NCBI RefSeq assembly: GCF_001592945.1
Contig: NZ_LRPB01000023.1
Coordinates: 62,001 to 126,000, forward strand
Source of the DNA: Roseivirga seohaensis
GTDB taxonomy: Bacteria; Bacteroidota; Bacteroidia; Cytophagales; Cyclobacteriaceae
DNA: 64,000 nucleotides
Direction of reading: 5' to 3'
Of the stretch, positions 18,831 to 27,818 are shown one piece after another; the first letter of the stretch is position 1, and each line of letters starts with the position of its first letter. Under the pieces are notes generated by a model. It made no database searches. It was not told the origin of the DNA and worked only from the letters and a program-made list of their open reading frames with translations. The translations under genes were made by a program, and so were the position numbers.

Positions 18831-20765
18831 TCAAGGGCTAACACCTTTAAGGGTGGAGTTTGCATACCAGTGGCTAAAGGTAAAAAGATTCCAGAGGGCT
18901 TGAAAGCTAGAGACTCCATCTTTTAAGTATTGATTCTTCAATTTTTCTATTTCTGTCAAATCGAAAATCTTAAATTCACTTAAGTGTTGATTACTTATCG
19001 CATCAAAAAAAACATCTCTGAGTTCCCCCTTTTCATGTATCCAATTATGGATTGGTATTTCAAAACCCATTTTTGGCCTATCCATCATATTCTTAGGGAG
19101 GTATTTATGAGTGATCTGTTTCAATAACACTTTGCTCTGCAGTTGCTGATTTATTTTTAAGTTAGATGGCACAGAGGCCATAAATTCAAATATTCTATGA
19201 TCCAAAAAAGGTTCTCTCCCCTCTATGGAATTGAACATTGTAGCCCTGTCAACCTTTTTTAAAATATCGCCTTCAAGATAGTTTATATAGTCAAAAGCTA
19301 ACATTTGGTCTATAAGATCATCAATTTGAAATAAATTTGCTCTAATATCATCCTCGAAGAAGGACAGAGATGTTTCATTCACGAATTCAGGTTTGAAAAA
19401 GGGATGGACGAATTCTGTGGCCAGCTCATCACAAAACTGAGTTGCAGATTGACTCAATAAAGCTCTCTTAAGTTTCTCTATGCGAGAATGTCCGAGTTTT
19501 CTGCCCAATAGCATCGACCCTAAAGACTCTAAGTTTTTTGTTGAAACCCGAGATAAGTATTTTCTTCCCTGAATCGGAAACATCTTGAGCTTTTTGGAGA
19601 ACTTCACTGAGCGGCCATATTTAATATACCCACCAAATATCTCATCTGCTCCATCCGCTGACAAAACAACTTTCACTTCATGTGAAGCGAGCCTGCTCAC
19701 TAAAGTCGTAGGAATAGAAGAAATATCGCCTAAAGGTTCATCGTTAATATTTATCAATTCTAGTATTAGTGCCTTTGCATCGCTTGCCGTACACTTATAT
19801 TGGGTATGTGGAATCTCTAAATATTCAGATACCCTTTTGGCAAACGGTCCCTCATCATAGGCCTTATCTTCAAATGAAATTGAAAACGATTTGAAGTCAT
19901 GGCCTTGATGCTTAAGAAGTGCACAAAGTATACTGCTATCATATCCTCCACTCAGAAATACGCCTACGGGTACATCTGCTACCATTCGATAACTAAAAGC
20001 AGATTTTAAGATAGGTTCAAGCTCTTCTATATACTGGTTTGTTGAACTATAGATATTCTTCGGTTTCAGGAAGAACGATATTGGATCCCAATACTTAATT
20101 TGCTCAAACGTATTCGTGTTTAGGCAAAAGGAGATTAATGTTCCTGGCTCCATTTTGTTAATTTCCTTTACAAAACTTCTATTGCTATTTAAATATCCAT
20201 AGCGCATGTGGAAAGGAATATTTGCTAGGTTAAGGCTAGCTTCGGTGCCTAATAGCTTCAAGATTGATTTCTGATCAGAACAAAATATCAATTTCCCCTC
20301 GGTATGATGATAATAAAGTGGCTTAACCCCAGATCTGTCTCGTACAAGAAATAACTTGTTATCCAAAGCATTCAGAATTGCTAAGGAAAACATTCCGATG
20401 AATTTTGAAATTGAGTGCACTCCCCACTCTTCAAAGGCATTTATTATTACTTCTGTATCGCAGTTGGTATTAAAAGAATGGCCAAGGTTGCGCAATTCTT
20501 CTCTTAGCTCACGGAAATTATAAATCTCACCATTAAAAACTATCGACCATTTTTTATTCTGACTCACAAATGGTTGCCTTGCGGCAACTGATAAATCAAT
20601 AATAGATAATCTGCGATGCCCTAAATGTACCTTACAATTATTAAATGAGTAGGACTCTAAACCAAAATCATCGGGGCCTCTCCGAAACATTAAATCTCTT
20701 GCTACAACAACTTCCTCCACAGAAATTGTGTTTCTAAAATCAACTACTCCGATAATTCCACACAT
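18831..20765 (-). CDS. asnB: Asparagine synthase-like glutamine amidotransferase
   Basis: The start was set at the ATG at 20763-20765 because it exposes the catalytic N-terminal cysteine (MCGIIGVVDF), which these class II glutaminases need; a longer frame exists. About 644 residues: GATase_7 domain (1-200, with RRLSIIDLS, NGEIYN, RDRSGVKPLYY) and the synthetase domain with the PP-loop SGGYDSS (272-278) and SADGADEIFGGY. It uses ATP and glutamine to amidate a carboxylate. In polysaccharide loci such enzymes often act on a uronic acid or an amino-acid substituent rather than free aspartate; with Ugd in the locus, amidation of a uronate is possible. Free asparagine synthesis cannot be excluded. 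Confidence 0.85.
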   Translation of the reverse strand: MCGIIGVVDFRNTISVEEVVVARDLMFRRGPDDFGLESYSFNNCKVHLGHRRLSIIDLSVAARQPFVSQNKKWSIVFNGEIYNFRELREELRNLGHSFNTNCDTEVIINAFEEWGVHSISKFIGMFSLAILNALDNKLFLVRDRSGVKPLYYHHTEGKLIFCSDQKSILKLLGTEASLNLANIPFHMRYGYLNSNRSFVKEINKMEPGTLISFCLNTNTFEQIKYWDPISFFLKPKNIYSSTNQYIEELEPILKSAFSYRMVADVPVGVFLSGGYDSSILCALLKHQGHDFKSFSISFEDKAYDEGPFAKRVSEYLEIPHTQYKCTASDAKALILELININDEPLGDISSIPTTLVSRLASHEVKVVLSADGADEIFGGYIKYGRSVKFSKKLKMFPIQGRKYLSRVSTKNLESLGSMLLGRKLGHSRIEKLKRALLSQSATQFCDELATEFVHPFFKPEFVNETSLSFFEDDIRANLFQIDDLIDQMLAFDYINYLEGDILKKVDRATMFNSIEGREPFLDHRIFEFMASVPSNLKINQQLQSKVLLKQITHKYLPKNMMDRPKMGFEIPIHNWIHEKGELRDVFFDAISNQHLSEFKIFDLTEIEKLKNQYLKDGVSSFQALWNLFTFSHWYANSTLKGVSP

Positions 20766-20873
20766 GGGGGGTAAAGATATATGAGCAGGCTGGTAGTTAA
20801 TTGTCTTTTTCAAAAAAGAAACAAGAATTCATGAAATTAGCCATAAATTCCGTTCTCAAATGACACTGATAAC

Positions 20874-22307
20874 TCACTTTATAATAATTTTTCTGGTGAC
20901 AGAGGAATAGGAGTTGCTAAGGTTAATGATATAAACTCCGGTGGGTAAATTCCCAAGATCAACACACTCTTTTTCCGAATTCAAATCCAAACTTAGAATG
21001 GTTTGACCATGAATATCCGTTATAAGCAGTTTATACTTTTTAGCGATCGGCTGACTAATACAGAATTGACCGTCAGAAGGGTTCGGGTAAACATTAAACA
21101 AACGACCCTCTTTCTCATCTTCCAAGCCCAGAACAATTGAATCCACATTTTCTTGGCTATCAATACTACCCAGCCTAAAAAAACCATCATGAAAATATGA
21201 ACGTCCATCACTAAAATTGTAAACAGGGTTTCCTCCATAGTACTGAATCATAAATTTAGTAGAACTAAGGGGGGTTACATGATGTCCCAATTCTGGCCCA
21301 ACACTATTGTATAGGTATCGGTCAGAAACCGAAGTAGTGTTGTTTTCTTCAAGTTTTATTAACCTAGTATACCCAGGCCCTGTGTAACCAAAATTATAAA
21401 TAATAACAAGGCTTTCTTCTGATAGAGCTGCTACATCTATATTTGTTATGGGCTGTCCAGAATTGTTAAAATCAGAAATAAATATTGGTGAAGAATAACT
21501 TATAGTTAAACCCTCAACAATGCCAATCTTCATGAAAGACTGTTTATCCAAATAATAAACCACGGCAAAGCGATTAGAGTCAATGGAGTATACATTTTGA
21601 CTCATCACATAACAATCTTCACCTTCTTCACAAATTTTAAACTCATCCCCATAATAGGCATTCCCTTCACTTACCTCCGTAACAAAGCACCCAATTGATG
21701 ATGACCCAAATCCTGTACAACTCACCACCTTTCTATTGCCAAGTTGAATAGGTAGATACACAGGGAATGCAGGAGAGGAAATATTTGTTAGCGAATGAAT
21801 TTTACCATCAAGGGCCGTGCCCAATGCCAAATTTCCATCGTGATTAACTAAAACAGTATCTGACGAATATGGGCCTATGATATTAGTTCCGCAACCATTA
21901 CAGGAGATTGGAAGTTCAGCTTGCTTCTCAATTAGGTTATAGTTGTTGATTTTAAAGAATGTACGCCCAACGGCAAATGTGGAATCCGTTAACGGTATAA
22001 TAGACCCTGACCAGAAACCAGAAAGAGAATTTTCCTCTACATCGGCATCCAAGATAAAATTGTTGTCATCATCTATTAATACAACATAAGCTTTGAATTC
22101 TGGTTTATTTCGAATCTTTCTAAAAACAACTATCCTATTTTCACCTACTTTCTCTAGCTCAAAAAAATCATTAGATCCAGCATCAAACTTGAACTCATTA
22201 CCAAGATATATTTGCTCTGAACTAGTTTGCCCTTGAGCACAAAACGAAGAAAAAATCAAAAGGAGAAATATCAAAAACCTCTCCTTTTGAAACCAATTGT
22301 TAATCAT
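20874..22307 (-). CDS. Secreted T9SS cargo protein of unknown function
   Basis: A 477-residue protein with a signal peptide (FLIFLLLIFSSFCAQGQ after a short charged start) and a C-terminal type A sorting domain: NVYPNPSDGQFCI near residue 405, then GQTILSLDL, GNLPTGVYIINL and a basic end. It is predicted to cross the outer membrane by the type IX system and be released or anchored. The middle part repeats patterns such as DSTFAVGRTF, SNRFAVVYYL, SLVIIYNFGY and STKFMIQYYG, consistent with a beta-propeller. No enzymatic motif recognised. It lies between the GH99-like gene and asnB, all on the minus strand. Confidence 0.75.
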   Translation of the reverse strand: MINNWFQKERFLIFLLLIFSSFCAQGQTSSEQIYLGNEFKFDAGSNDFFELEKVGENRIVVFRKIRNKPEFKAYVVLIDDDNNFILDADVEENSLSGFWSGSIIPLTDSTFAVGRTFFKINNYNLIEKQAELPISCNGCGTNIIGPYSSDTVLVNHDGNLALGTALDGKIHSLTNISSPAFPVYLPIQLGNRKVVSCTGFGSSSIGCFVTEVSEGNAYYGDEFKICEEGEDCYVMSQNVYSIDSNRFAVVYYLDKQSFMKIGIVEGLTISYSSPIFISDFNNSGQPITNIDVAALSEESLVIIYNFGYTGPGYTRLIKLEENNTTSVSDRYLYNSVGPELGHHVTPLSSTKFMIQYYGGNPVYNFSDGRSYFHDGFFRLGSIDSQENVDSIVLGLEDEKEGRLFNVYPNPSDGQFCISQPIAKKYKLLITDIHGQTILSLDLNSEKECVDLGNLPTGVYIINLSNSYSSVTRKIIIK

Positions 22308-22329
22308 AATTTAAATGTAGTGGTATTAA

Positions 22330-24312
22330 CTACTTTGTCAAAACCATCTTTATCGTTTTCTGAACCCCATTATGAATTATTTGACCTATATATATTCCGC
22401 TTTTATTAGTGGAAGCATCCCATTCTACAGTATGCATGCCAGCACTCTTGGTTTCGTTAACCAATACTATGACTAACCGGTTGTTTGTATCAAAAACCTG
22501 AACCTCAACCTTACCTTCCGATGGAACTCCATATGTAATGGAGGTAATTTCTTTGAAGGGATTAGGATAATTCTGACCAATTATAAGCTCTGTAGGTATT
22601 TCATTAGGTTTCAAATTAAAGAAACTATCTGCTGCTTTAAGTGGTGGACCTGGAGGCTCAGGATCCTCTTCCAATACATCACCAAATACATCTTTAATCT
22701 TCTGAAGATAATCGTAGCCCCAAGCAAATGTAGGCTCAATTACGGTACCCTCAGCATGTTCATTCCAGCAACACAGAATAACTGTATTATCTGTTGTACT
22801 TGGGTATGCATCTATCCATGACTTTGCAGTGCTCAATGCACCACTATATTGTGCTGGGGTACTATTAGCATTATCCCAAACGGAGCGTTTAAACTGATTA
22901 GCCTCAAGTCCTGCAAAGTTTTGATCCGCTGAATCTAAGTGGGAATCTAACCAGATATAAGAATTCCCAGTGCCATTCGGGCCTGCCACTGCCATATTAA
23001 AAGAGGATTTATTCCAGCCTTCCGTTACAGGCACTTGGTATTTTGTTGAGCTAGAACTTAGTGTTTGACCATTGGTGTTTAGATAATATTTATAGTTTTT
23101 ATTGTAAGCTGACTTCATTCTATTATAGTTGTAAGTCCAATCAGGGACAACGCGAATGCCAGTATTTAATTTATAAAGATCACTATATTCATAACTTCTA
23201 TAGTTATAAGAGGTTATCGCATCAAAACCTCCACTAATGGGGTCATCAATCATCCATGCCTTTCTAGCTCCTGAATAATCGTAGTTATCATTAATATTAT
23301 ACGGTTCAGAAACCATTGCTACAAAATATATATATTTCGAAGTTTTAGTATATAATAAACTATTAATTTGGCCTAAAAAATGAGCCATTCTCGTTGTTGT
23401 GCTTGAGTTGTGGCCGGTAAAGAAAGAATGACTGGCTACCCCAGAGTCATTCATAAAGTCATACAATGCTTGCCAATTGACGTAAAGTACGTTTTCTCCA
23501 TTTTTTGTCTTGTACTTCCCCCCTGACATATTCATGTATTTCGCCATCTCAGTTAACATTTTATCCAGTCCTAACCCAGCCCCAAAAAAGCCATCAGCAC
23601 CATTCGGGTTACCCCCAGTAACTGAGCCATCAGGGTTTTGATCTGGAGAAACTAGTTTTGTGAACTCTGCTGACCAATAGATAGCCAAGTCAAGCCCATG
23701 ATCTTGAAAATTTGGATCTAACCAATTCCTCATTCCTGCATCCCAATATGTTCTCCATCTCAATGGATCCAAAGAACCAGACAAATAGTTAGGGTCGCCA
23801 CATTCACAATAATTCCAAAACCAGTTATAAATAACAAAATCAATGTCATAAGACTTCATTAACTGTGCTTGTTTGCTAGTTACTTGTGGGGCATTTTCAT
23901 TGTACCAATAAGCTGGGCTGTCATTGAAACCATAACCACTGTAGTCTGGGTTATCCGCATACCATATTGGCTTTGGAATCGAGGTTTGTGAATAATGATC
24001 CCAATTTCCAGTAATACCATTATTTATCAAATAGGAATCATAATCATCTATCATCTTCCAATGAGACCTTAAAATAGTCTGTTGGATATCTACGGTATTA
24101 CCTCCAATATTCAACACCTGATTAGCGCCAGAAGCTTGTGCAAAATAGGGGTAAGGAATCCATGGTCCCGTCACATTAAATGGATCAGGTGCGGTATTAT
24201 TTTGCCAAAAAGGCATATAAATTACTCCAATATCGTATTCTTGAGCATGTAAAGAATTTGAAAAAGAGCTAAAAGCAGCGAGTAAATAGATTAAAAAAAA
24301 ATTATTTTTCAT
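22330..24312 (-). CDS. Secreted GH99/WbsX-like protein with T9SS sorting domain
   Basis: A 660-residue protein: signal peptide (MKNNFFLIYLLAAFSSFSNSLHA), a large barrel-type domain (about 25-545) and a C-terminal type A sorting domain (IGQNYPNPFKEITSITYGVP near 590, then SGIYIGQII). The segments IYMPFWQNN, DFVIYNWFWNY and CCWNEHAEGTVIEP (NEHAEG at 517-522) resemble the GH99-like/WbsX family, whose members are related to endo-mannosidases and occur in polysaccharide loci. It may trim or modify the exported polymer at the surface. The catalytic acids are not certain by eye, and the hydrolase role is an inference. Confidence 0.65.
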   Translation of the reverse strand: MKNNFFLIYLLAAFSSFSNSLHAQEYDIGVIYMPFWQNNTAPDPFNVTGPWIPYPYFAQASGANQVLNIGGNTVDIQQTILRSHWKMIDDYDSYLINNGITGNWDHYSQTSIPKPIWYADNPDYSGYGFNDSPAYWYNENAPQVTSKQAQLMKSYDIDFVIYNWFWNYCECGDPNYLSGSLDPLRWRTYWDAGMRNWLDPNFQDHGLDLAIYWSAEFTKLVSPDQNPDGSVTGGNPNGADGFFGAGLGLDKMLTEMAKYMNMSGGKYKTKNGENVLYVNWQALYDFMNDSGVASHSFFTGHNSSTTTRMAHFLGQINSLLYTKTSKYIYFVAMVSEPYNINDNYDYSGARKAWMIDDPISGGFDAITSYNYRSYEYSDLYKLNTGIRVVPDWTYNYNRMKSAYNKNYKYYLNTNGQTLSSSSTKYQVPVTEGWNKSSFNMAVAGPNGTGNSYIWLDSHLDSADQNFAGLEANQFKRSVWDNANSTPAQYSGALSTAKSWIDAYPSTTDNTVILCCWNEHAEGTVIEPTFAWGYDYLQKIKDVFGDVLEEDPEPPGPPLKAADSFFNLKPNEIPTELIIGQNYPNPFKEITSITYGVPSEGKVEVQVFDTNNRLVIVLVNETKSAGMHTVEWDASTNKSGIYIGQIIHNGVQKTIKMVLTK

Positions 24313-24366
24313 ATCTATGTATTTATGTGATTAATAAATATATATACTTTTAACTAAAGCATAGCA

Positions 24367-25734
24367 TTATTTACTTTTTTTTATTGAATACCCTACCATC
24401 CACCATGATAAATAAGCTACATAAAGATAAGTTTCTGCGTTGGCTGTCATTAAGGGTAGAAGAAAAGCAAATTTGAAAGTAGCCGCTACAAACGGGATGG
24501 CTCGTTCTGAAATAGTATTCCCCAATTTATATGCTTTGATTGAATAGTAAATTGAGCTAAAAATTAAACTAACATATAGTATCAAGAAAGGAACTCCCAA
24601 CTGAACTCCGAAAATAATAAACTGATTTTCACCCCCAACTTTCAGTTCTTCGTTCACTCCGCCTGCATTGCCACTTGTGCCCAAACCAATTCCCAATGGA
24701 TTGGATATAATACTCTCTATTCCTTCTAGCCACTCTACAACATGTCCTAGGCTTGATGAATCGGCCAAGCTAAATGTATCTATCACAAAATAGCGTAAAT
24801 CATCTCCCGCAAAAATAAATATCGATGCAAAAAATAACACAACCATTAAGAACCCGTACAAGATGAGCCTATAGTAACCAAGAATAATCGCAATAAAGAA
24901 AATAATTAAAAATAAGCCCATAAGAGAAGAGCGAGAGTAGGCAAAAAGAAGAGAGCCAACTGAAATGAGAACCAAAACTCCATACTGATAACGCTTTGTT
25001 TTACTTTTACTATTGAGAAAAAGGAAAAAAGCCGCAGAAAAACTCATCAACATTGCAGAGGCTAGGCCCAATGGGTTCTCGAAAAAGGCAGCAAAACGTT
25101 TAGCTCCACTCTCTGCTCCAAAGGTATAAGTAAGTCCATGAACACCTGCAGGATCAATTCCATTGATGTCTTGATTTAGGTTTGCATAACCAATAAATGT
25201 TTGAAAATGAGTATCAATAGACTTTTCGAACAAGTTTAATATGAAAGCCAGAACAGTAACCGTCATAATTATTTTTAGAATACTCATGACCTGATAGGAC
25301 TCCAACACCATTAGCCTTCCTAAAAAATACATTAAGCCAAGCATTAGAATATTCTTATAATACAGCAGTTTATTCAGGAATGAGACGCCTCCAATAGGTA
25401 GGAAGACATATAACAAGGCATACGCAAGTAATACTATAAATAAGTAGTCAGTGGCTTGTAATCGAATGGGGGTGGTGAAGACATTCTTTCTATATAGCAA
25501 CCAAGACATCAATGTTATAAACACCATTATCTCTTTTAAATAAGTGATTAAACTCACCAACAAAGGAGACCCTGTTTGTTGGTAGGTTAATGCCTGAAGG
25601 GTGACATAAAAAGGGAGAAATACGCAAAGAAAATAAATGAGGAAATGTAGGTTCCCTTTAAAGAGAATTTGTTGAGCGCAATAGATCACACCCCATACTA
25701 AAAATAGGCTCAATATTAAGAATAGAACTAGCAA
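24367..25734 (-). CDS. wzy: O-antigen polymerase/ligase-type membrane protein (Wzy)
   Basis: A 455-residue inner-membrane protein with about 10-12 helices. The long loop containing DSSSLGHVVEWLEGIESI followed by NPLGIGLGTSGNAGG is the Wzy_C/WaaL signature. It polymerises flipped repeat units on the periplasmic face, or ligates them; because it sits in a full Wzx/Wzz/Wza locus, polymerase is preferred. The start is non-ATG: TTG at 25732-25734, with an in-frame stop three codons before it. No ATG occurs before about residue 70. Confidence 0.82.
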   Translation of the reverse strand: MLVLFLILSLFLVWGVIYCAQQILFKGNLHFLIYFLCVFLPFYVTLQALTYQQTGSPLLVSLITYLKEIMVFITLMSWLLYRKNVFTTPIRLQATDYLFIVLLAYALLYVFLPIGGVSFLNKLLYYKNILMLGLMYFLGRLMVLESYQVMSILKIIMTVTVLAFILNLFEKSIDTHFQTFIGYANLNQDINGIDPAGVHGLTYTFGAESGAKRFAAFFENPLGLASAMLMSFSAAFFLFLNSKSKTKRYQYGVLVLISVGSLLFAYSRSSLMGLFLIIFFIAIILGYYRLILYGFLMVVLFFASIFIFAGDDLRYFVIDTFSLADSSSLGHVVEWLEGIESIISNPLGIGLGTSGNAGGVNEELKVGGENQFIIFGVQLGVPFLILYVSLIFSSIYYSIKAYKLGNTISERAIPFVAATFKFAFLLPLMTANAETYLYVAYLSWWMVGYSIKKSK

Positions 25735-25820
25735 GACAGATCATTCAAGATACCCATAAGTATATTAAAGCTAGTTTCAAGTTACAGGAATTCTCACAAT
25801 TAGGAATCATTCGGAATAAT

Positions 25821-26729
25821 TCAAACTTGAAATGTTAGGCCATGGTAAAAACCTCGAAATGACGCCTTAAGCTTTTTAAATCTGCCTCGGATTAAAAAAT
25901 ATAGTGAATACCCAGTAAGCTTGTAAAGCTGATAAAGCATTGAGGTAATAAAAAAAAATCCTTTGGCATATCGCCTCACTATGTAAATATTATTTCTAAT
26001 ATTTACATAGTGAGAAAATGGTGACAAATTACCCTCCCCAAAAGTTTCCCGATTATCATTCGACTTACCTACTTCATGATATATCTTAGAGGAAGGCTCA
26101 TAAATTAACTTATATCCTGCCTTCTTAATTCTAAATGACCAATCAGTATCTTCATAGTAAATAAAAAAGCGATCATCTAGCTTTCCTACTTCGCGTATTA
26201 TTGAAGATTTTGTCAAGAAACAGCAGCCTGTCACCCAAGGAATTTCCATCTGTTTATCATAAGCCCCCTTGTCGGCTTCACCCATTCCAATAGTTTTAGT
26301 CAAATGCCAAACCTTTGAAAATGAACTTCCTGCATTCCAAATGACTTCTCGTTCTTGGTTGAACATTATCTTTGGCTGAATTGCTCCTATGTTTAAATCT
26401 TGTTGTAAAACTGCAACTAGGCTGCTAGCAAAATCAGGCGTAACAATCGTGTCGTTGTTCAGCAGCATTACCAACTCGAAACCCTCATTCAGAGCGAATT
26501 CAATACCCGTATTATTTCCCCCAGTAAAACCAAGATTCTTTTCATTCTTTAAAAAAACGATTTCAGGAAATTTAGATTTGAGTTTATCGCCAGAGCCATC
26601 ATTAGACCCATTGTCAACCACTATCACACGGTAATCAGGATAGTCGATAGCCCTCAAAGAAGCAAGGCAGTTGTGTGTTACATCAAAGCTATTCCAGTTT
26701 ACAATAACTATGGCTAACGAGGGTAGCAT
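25821..26729 (-). CDS. Family 2 glycosyltransferase
   Basis: A 302-residue GT-A enzyme with IVIVNWNSFDVTHNCLASL at the N-terminus, VVDNGSNDGS, NLGFTGGNNTGI, the MLLNNDT metal-binding site (about residue 90) and VTGCCFL plus FFIYYEDTDWSFRIKKAGY, typical of the rhamnosyl/galactofuranosyl-type GT2 subgroup. The C-terminal part has the YVNIRNNIYIVRRYAKG stretch followed by a hydrophobic segment. The DNA that codes for HYVNIRNNIYIV is a perfect 18-bp inverted repeat (see separate entry). Nine bases downstream of the epimerase gene. Confidence 0.87.
   Translation of the reverse strand: MLPSLAIVIVNWNSFDVTHNCLASLRAIDYPDYRVIVVDNGSNDGSGDKLKSKFPEIVFLKNEKNLGFTGGNNTGIEFALNEGFELVMLLNNDTIVTPDFASSLVAVLQQDLNIGAIQPKIMFNQEREVIWNAGSSFSKVWHLTKTIGMGEADKGAYDKQMEIPWVTGCCFLTKSSIIREVGKLDDRFFIYYEDTDWSFRIKKAGYKLIYEPSSKIYHEVGKSNDNRETFGEGNLSPFSHYVNIRNNIYIVRRYAKGFFFITSMLYQLYKLTGYSLYFLIRGRFKKLKASFRGFYHGLTFQV
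25975..26014. repeat. Perfect 18-bp inverted repeat inside a GT2 gene
   Basis: Left arm CTCACTATGTAAATATTA (25975-25992), spacer TTTC (25993-25996), right arm TAATATTTACATAGTGAG (25997-26014). The arms are exact reverse complements. In mRNA it would form an 18-bp stem with a 4-base loop within the coding region, near residues 239-251 of the GT2 enzyme. Confidence 0.95.
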
Positions 26730-26738
26730 ATGAAATAT

Positions 26739-27752
26739 TTAGGTGTTTGCTACTATTTCAGGCTTTTTCCAAAAATCATAAATGCCATTCTCAAGTTCAT
26801 ATTCGGACCATCTAAACCTTTCTCTTAAAGGCTGTTCCTTTGCCCAATCCCACATTATGGTTAGGCCTTCTTCTAGTGATGTGTTGTCCTTGTAATCCAG
26901 TAATTCCACCGATCTTTGCCAGGTTGGATGTGCATTTTTAACTTCATGACGTGCTTCCTTGTAAATGGTTTCACCATTACCTATAACACGTTTTAGTATT
27001 TTATTGGCTTCATTAATACTATGGTAAATAGAGCTACCGAGGTTAATTATTTTCTTTGAAGCACGCTCATCTGTTGCTGCCTTCCACAAGGGTTCCAGAC
27101 AATCATCTACAAAACTAAATGCTCGCTTTTGCTCCCCATCTCCAAAAATGCTCATGGGCTCATTGTTCAGATATTGCGTCATCCAAATACCAAGCACATT
27201 TCTATAGGTGTCCCAAATATTTTGTTTAATTCCGTAAACATTATGCGGACGAATAATACACCAATCTAAACCGTGTTGTTCACCAGCTACCTGGATATCC
27301 ATTTCGCAGGCATATTTTGCAATTCCATAAGGATCAATTGGTGCTGGAGTGTCTTGTTCATCAAAAGGAGGGGTTCCGTTACCGTAAACAGCCATTGAAC
27401 TGGTAAAAACTAACCTTCGAACTCCATGTCTAATACACTCATTGATAATATTAGAGGTTGATAAAAGATTATTCTGATAATTGAAATTTCTTATAAAAGG
27501 AGAAAGTCCTTCGGCTGCATATGCCGCAAAGTGGTAAACAATTTCAGGCTTATATTTAGCAAAAATCTCTTTTAACTCTGCCGATTTACAGTCAACCTGA
27601 TGAAATTCGACATTAGGGTTAACATTTTCAATATATCCGCCACTCAAATCATCTATTCCAATGATATTATATTCTGAATGGTTGACCACTATCCAGTCTG
27701 CCATTCTACTTCCAATTAGCCCAGCTACGCCAGTAATAACAATATTTCGCAT
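26739..27752 (-). CDS. NAD-dependent nucleotide-sugar epimerase/dehydratase
   Basis: An extended SDR of about 337 residues from the ATG at 27750-27752 (a longer TTG frame starts 12 bases earlier). MRNIVITGVAGLIGSRM gives the NAD-binding loop, TSSMAVYGNG the serine strand, and DPYGIAKYACE the catalytic Tyr/Lys; RPHNVYG and FGDGEQKRAFSFVDDC are substrate-side motifs. It resembles UDP-glucose/UDP-GlcNAc 4-epimerases, but the VAGLIGSR loop and the ECI..GVRRL region do not allow a firm substrate. It follows the Wzz gene and has a possible promoter box between them. Confidence 0.83.
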   Translation of the reverse strand: MRNIVITGVAGLIGSRMADWIVVNHSEYNIIGIDDLSGGYIENVNPNVEFHQVDCKSAELKEIFAKYKPEIVYHFAAYAAEGLSPFIRNFNYQNNLLSTSNIINECIRHGVRRLVFTSSMAVYGNGTPPFDEQDTPAPIDPYGIAKYACEMDIQVAGEQHGLDWCIIRPHNVYGIKQNIWDTYRNVLGIWMTQYLNNEPMSIFGDGEQKRAFSFVDDCLEPLWKAATDERASKKIINLGSSIYHSINEANKILKRVIGNGETIYKEARHEVKNAHPTWQRSVELLDYKDNTSLEEGLTIMWDWAKEQPLRERFRWSEYELENGIYDFWKKPEIVANT

Positions 27753-27786
27753 TTTTTGCTTCAAAACAGTTTTAAATATGGGAGTT

Positions 27787-27794
27787 CAAAGATA
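27787..27794 (-). promoter_or_regulatory. Candidate internal -7 box before the epimerase gene
   Basis: The minus strand reads TATCTTTG with a T-run (CTTTT) about 18 bases upstream in the -33 position. It lies in the 66-base gap after the Wzz gene, about 35 bases before the epimerase ATG. Weak: the -33 box is imperfect. Confidence 0.3.
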
Positions 27795-27818
27795 GAAGAA
27801 ATAGAAATGGATAAAAGG

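Noticed and set aside
25775-25832. 9-bp inverted repeat TTTCAAGTT ... AACTTGAAA around the GT2 stop
   Set aside because: The spacer is about 40 bases and there is no U-tract; it overlaps coding sequence and could arise by chance in AT-rich DNA.
25975-26014. The 18-bp inverted repeat as a site-specific recombination (phase-variation) site
   Set aside because: The two arms are only 4 bases apart, so no invertible segment lies between them, and no recombinase gene or second copy was seen.
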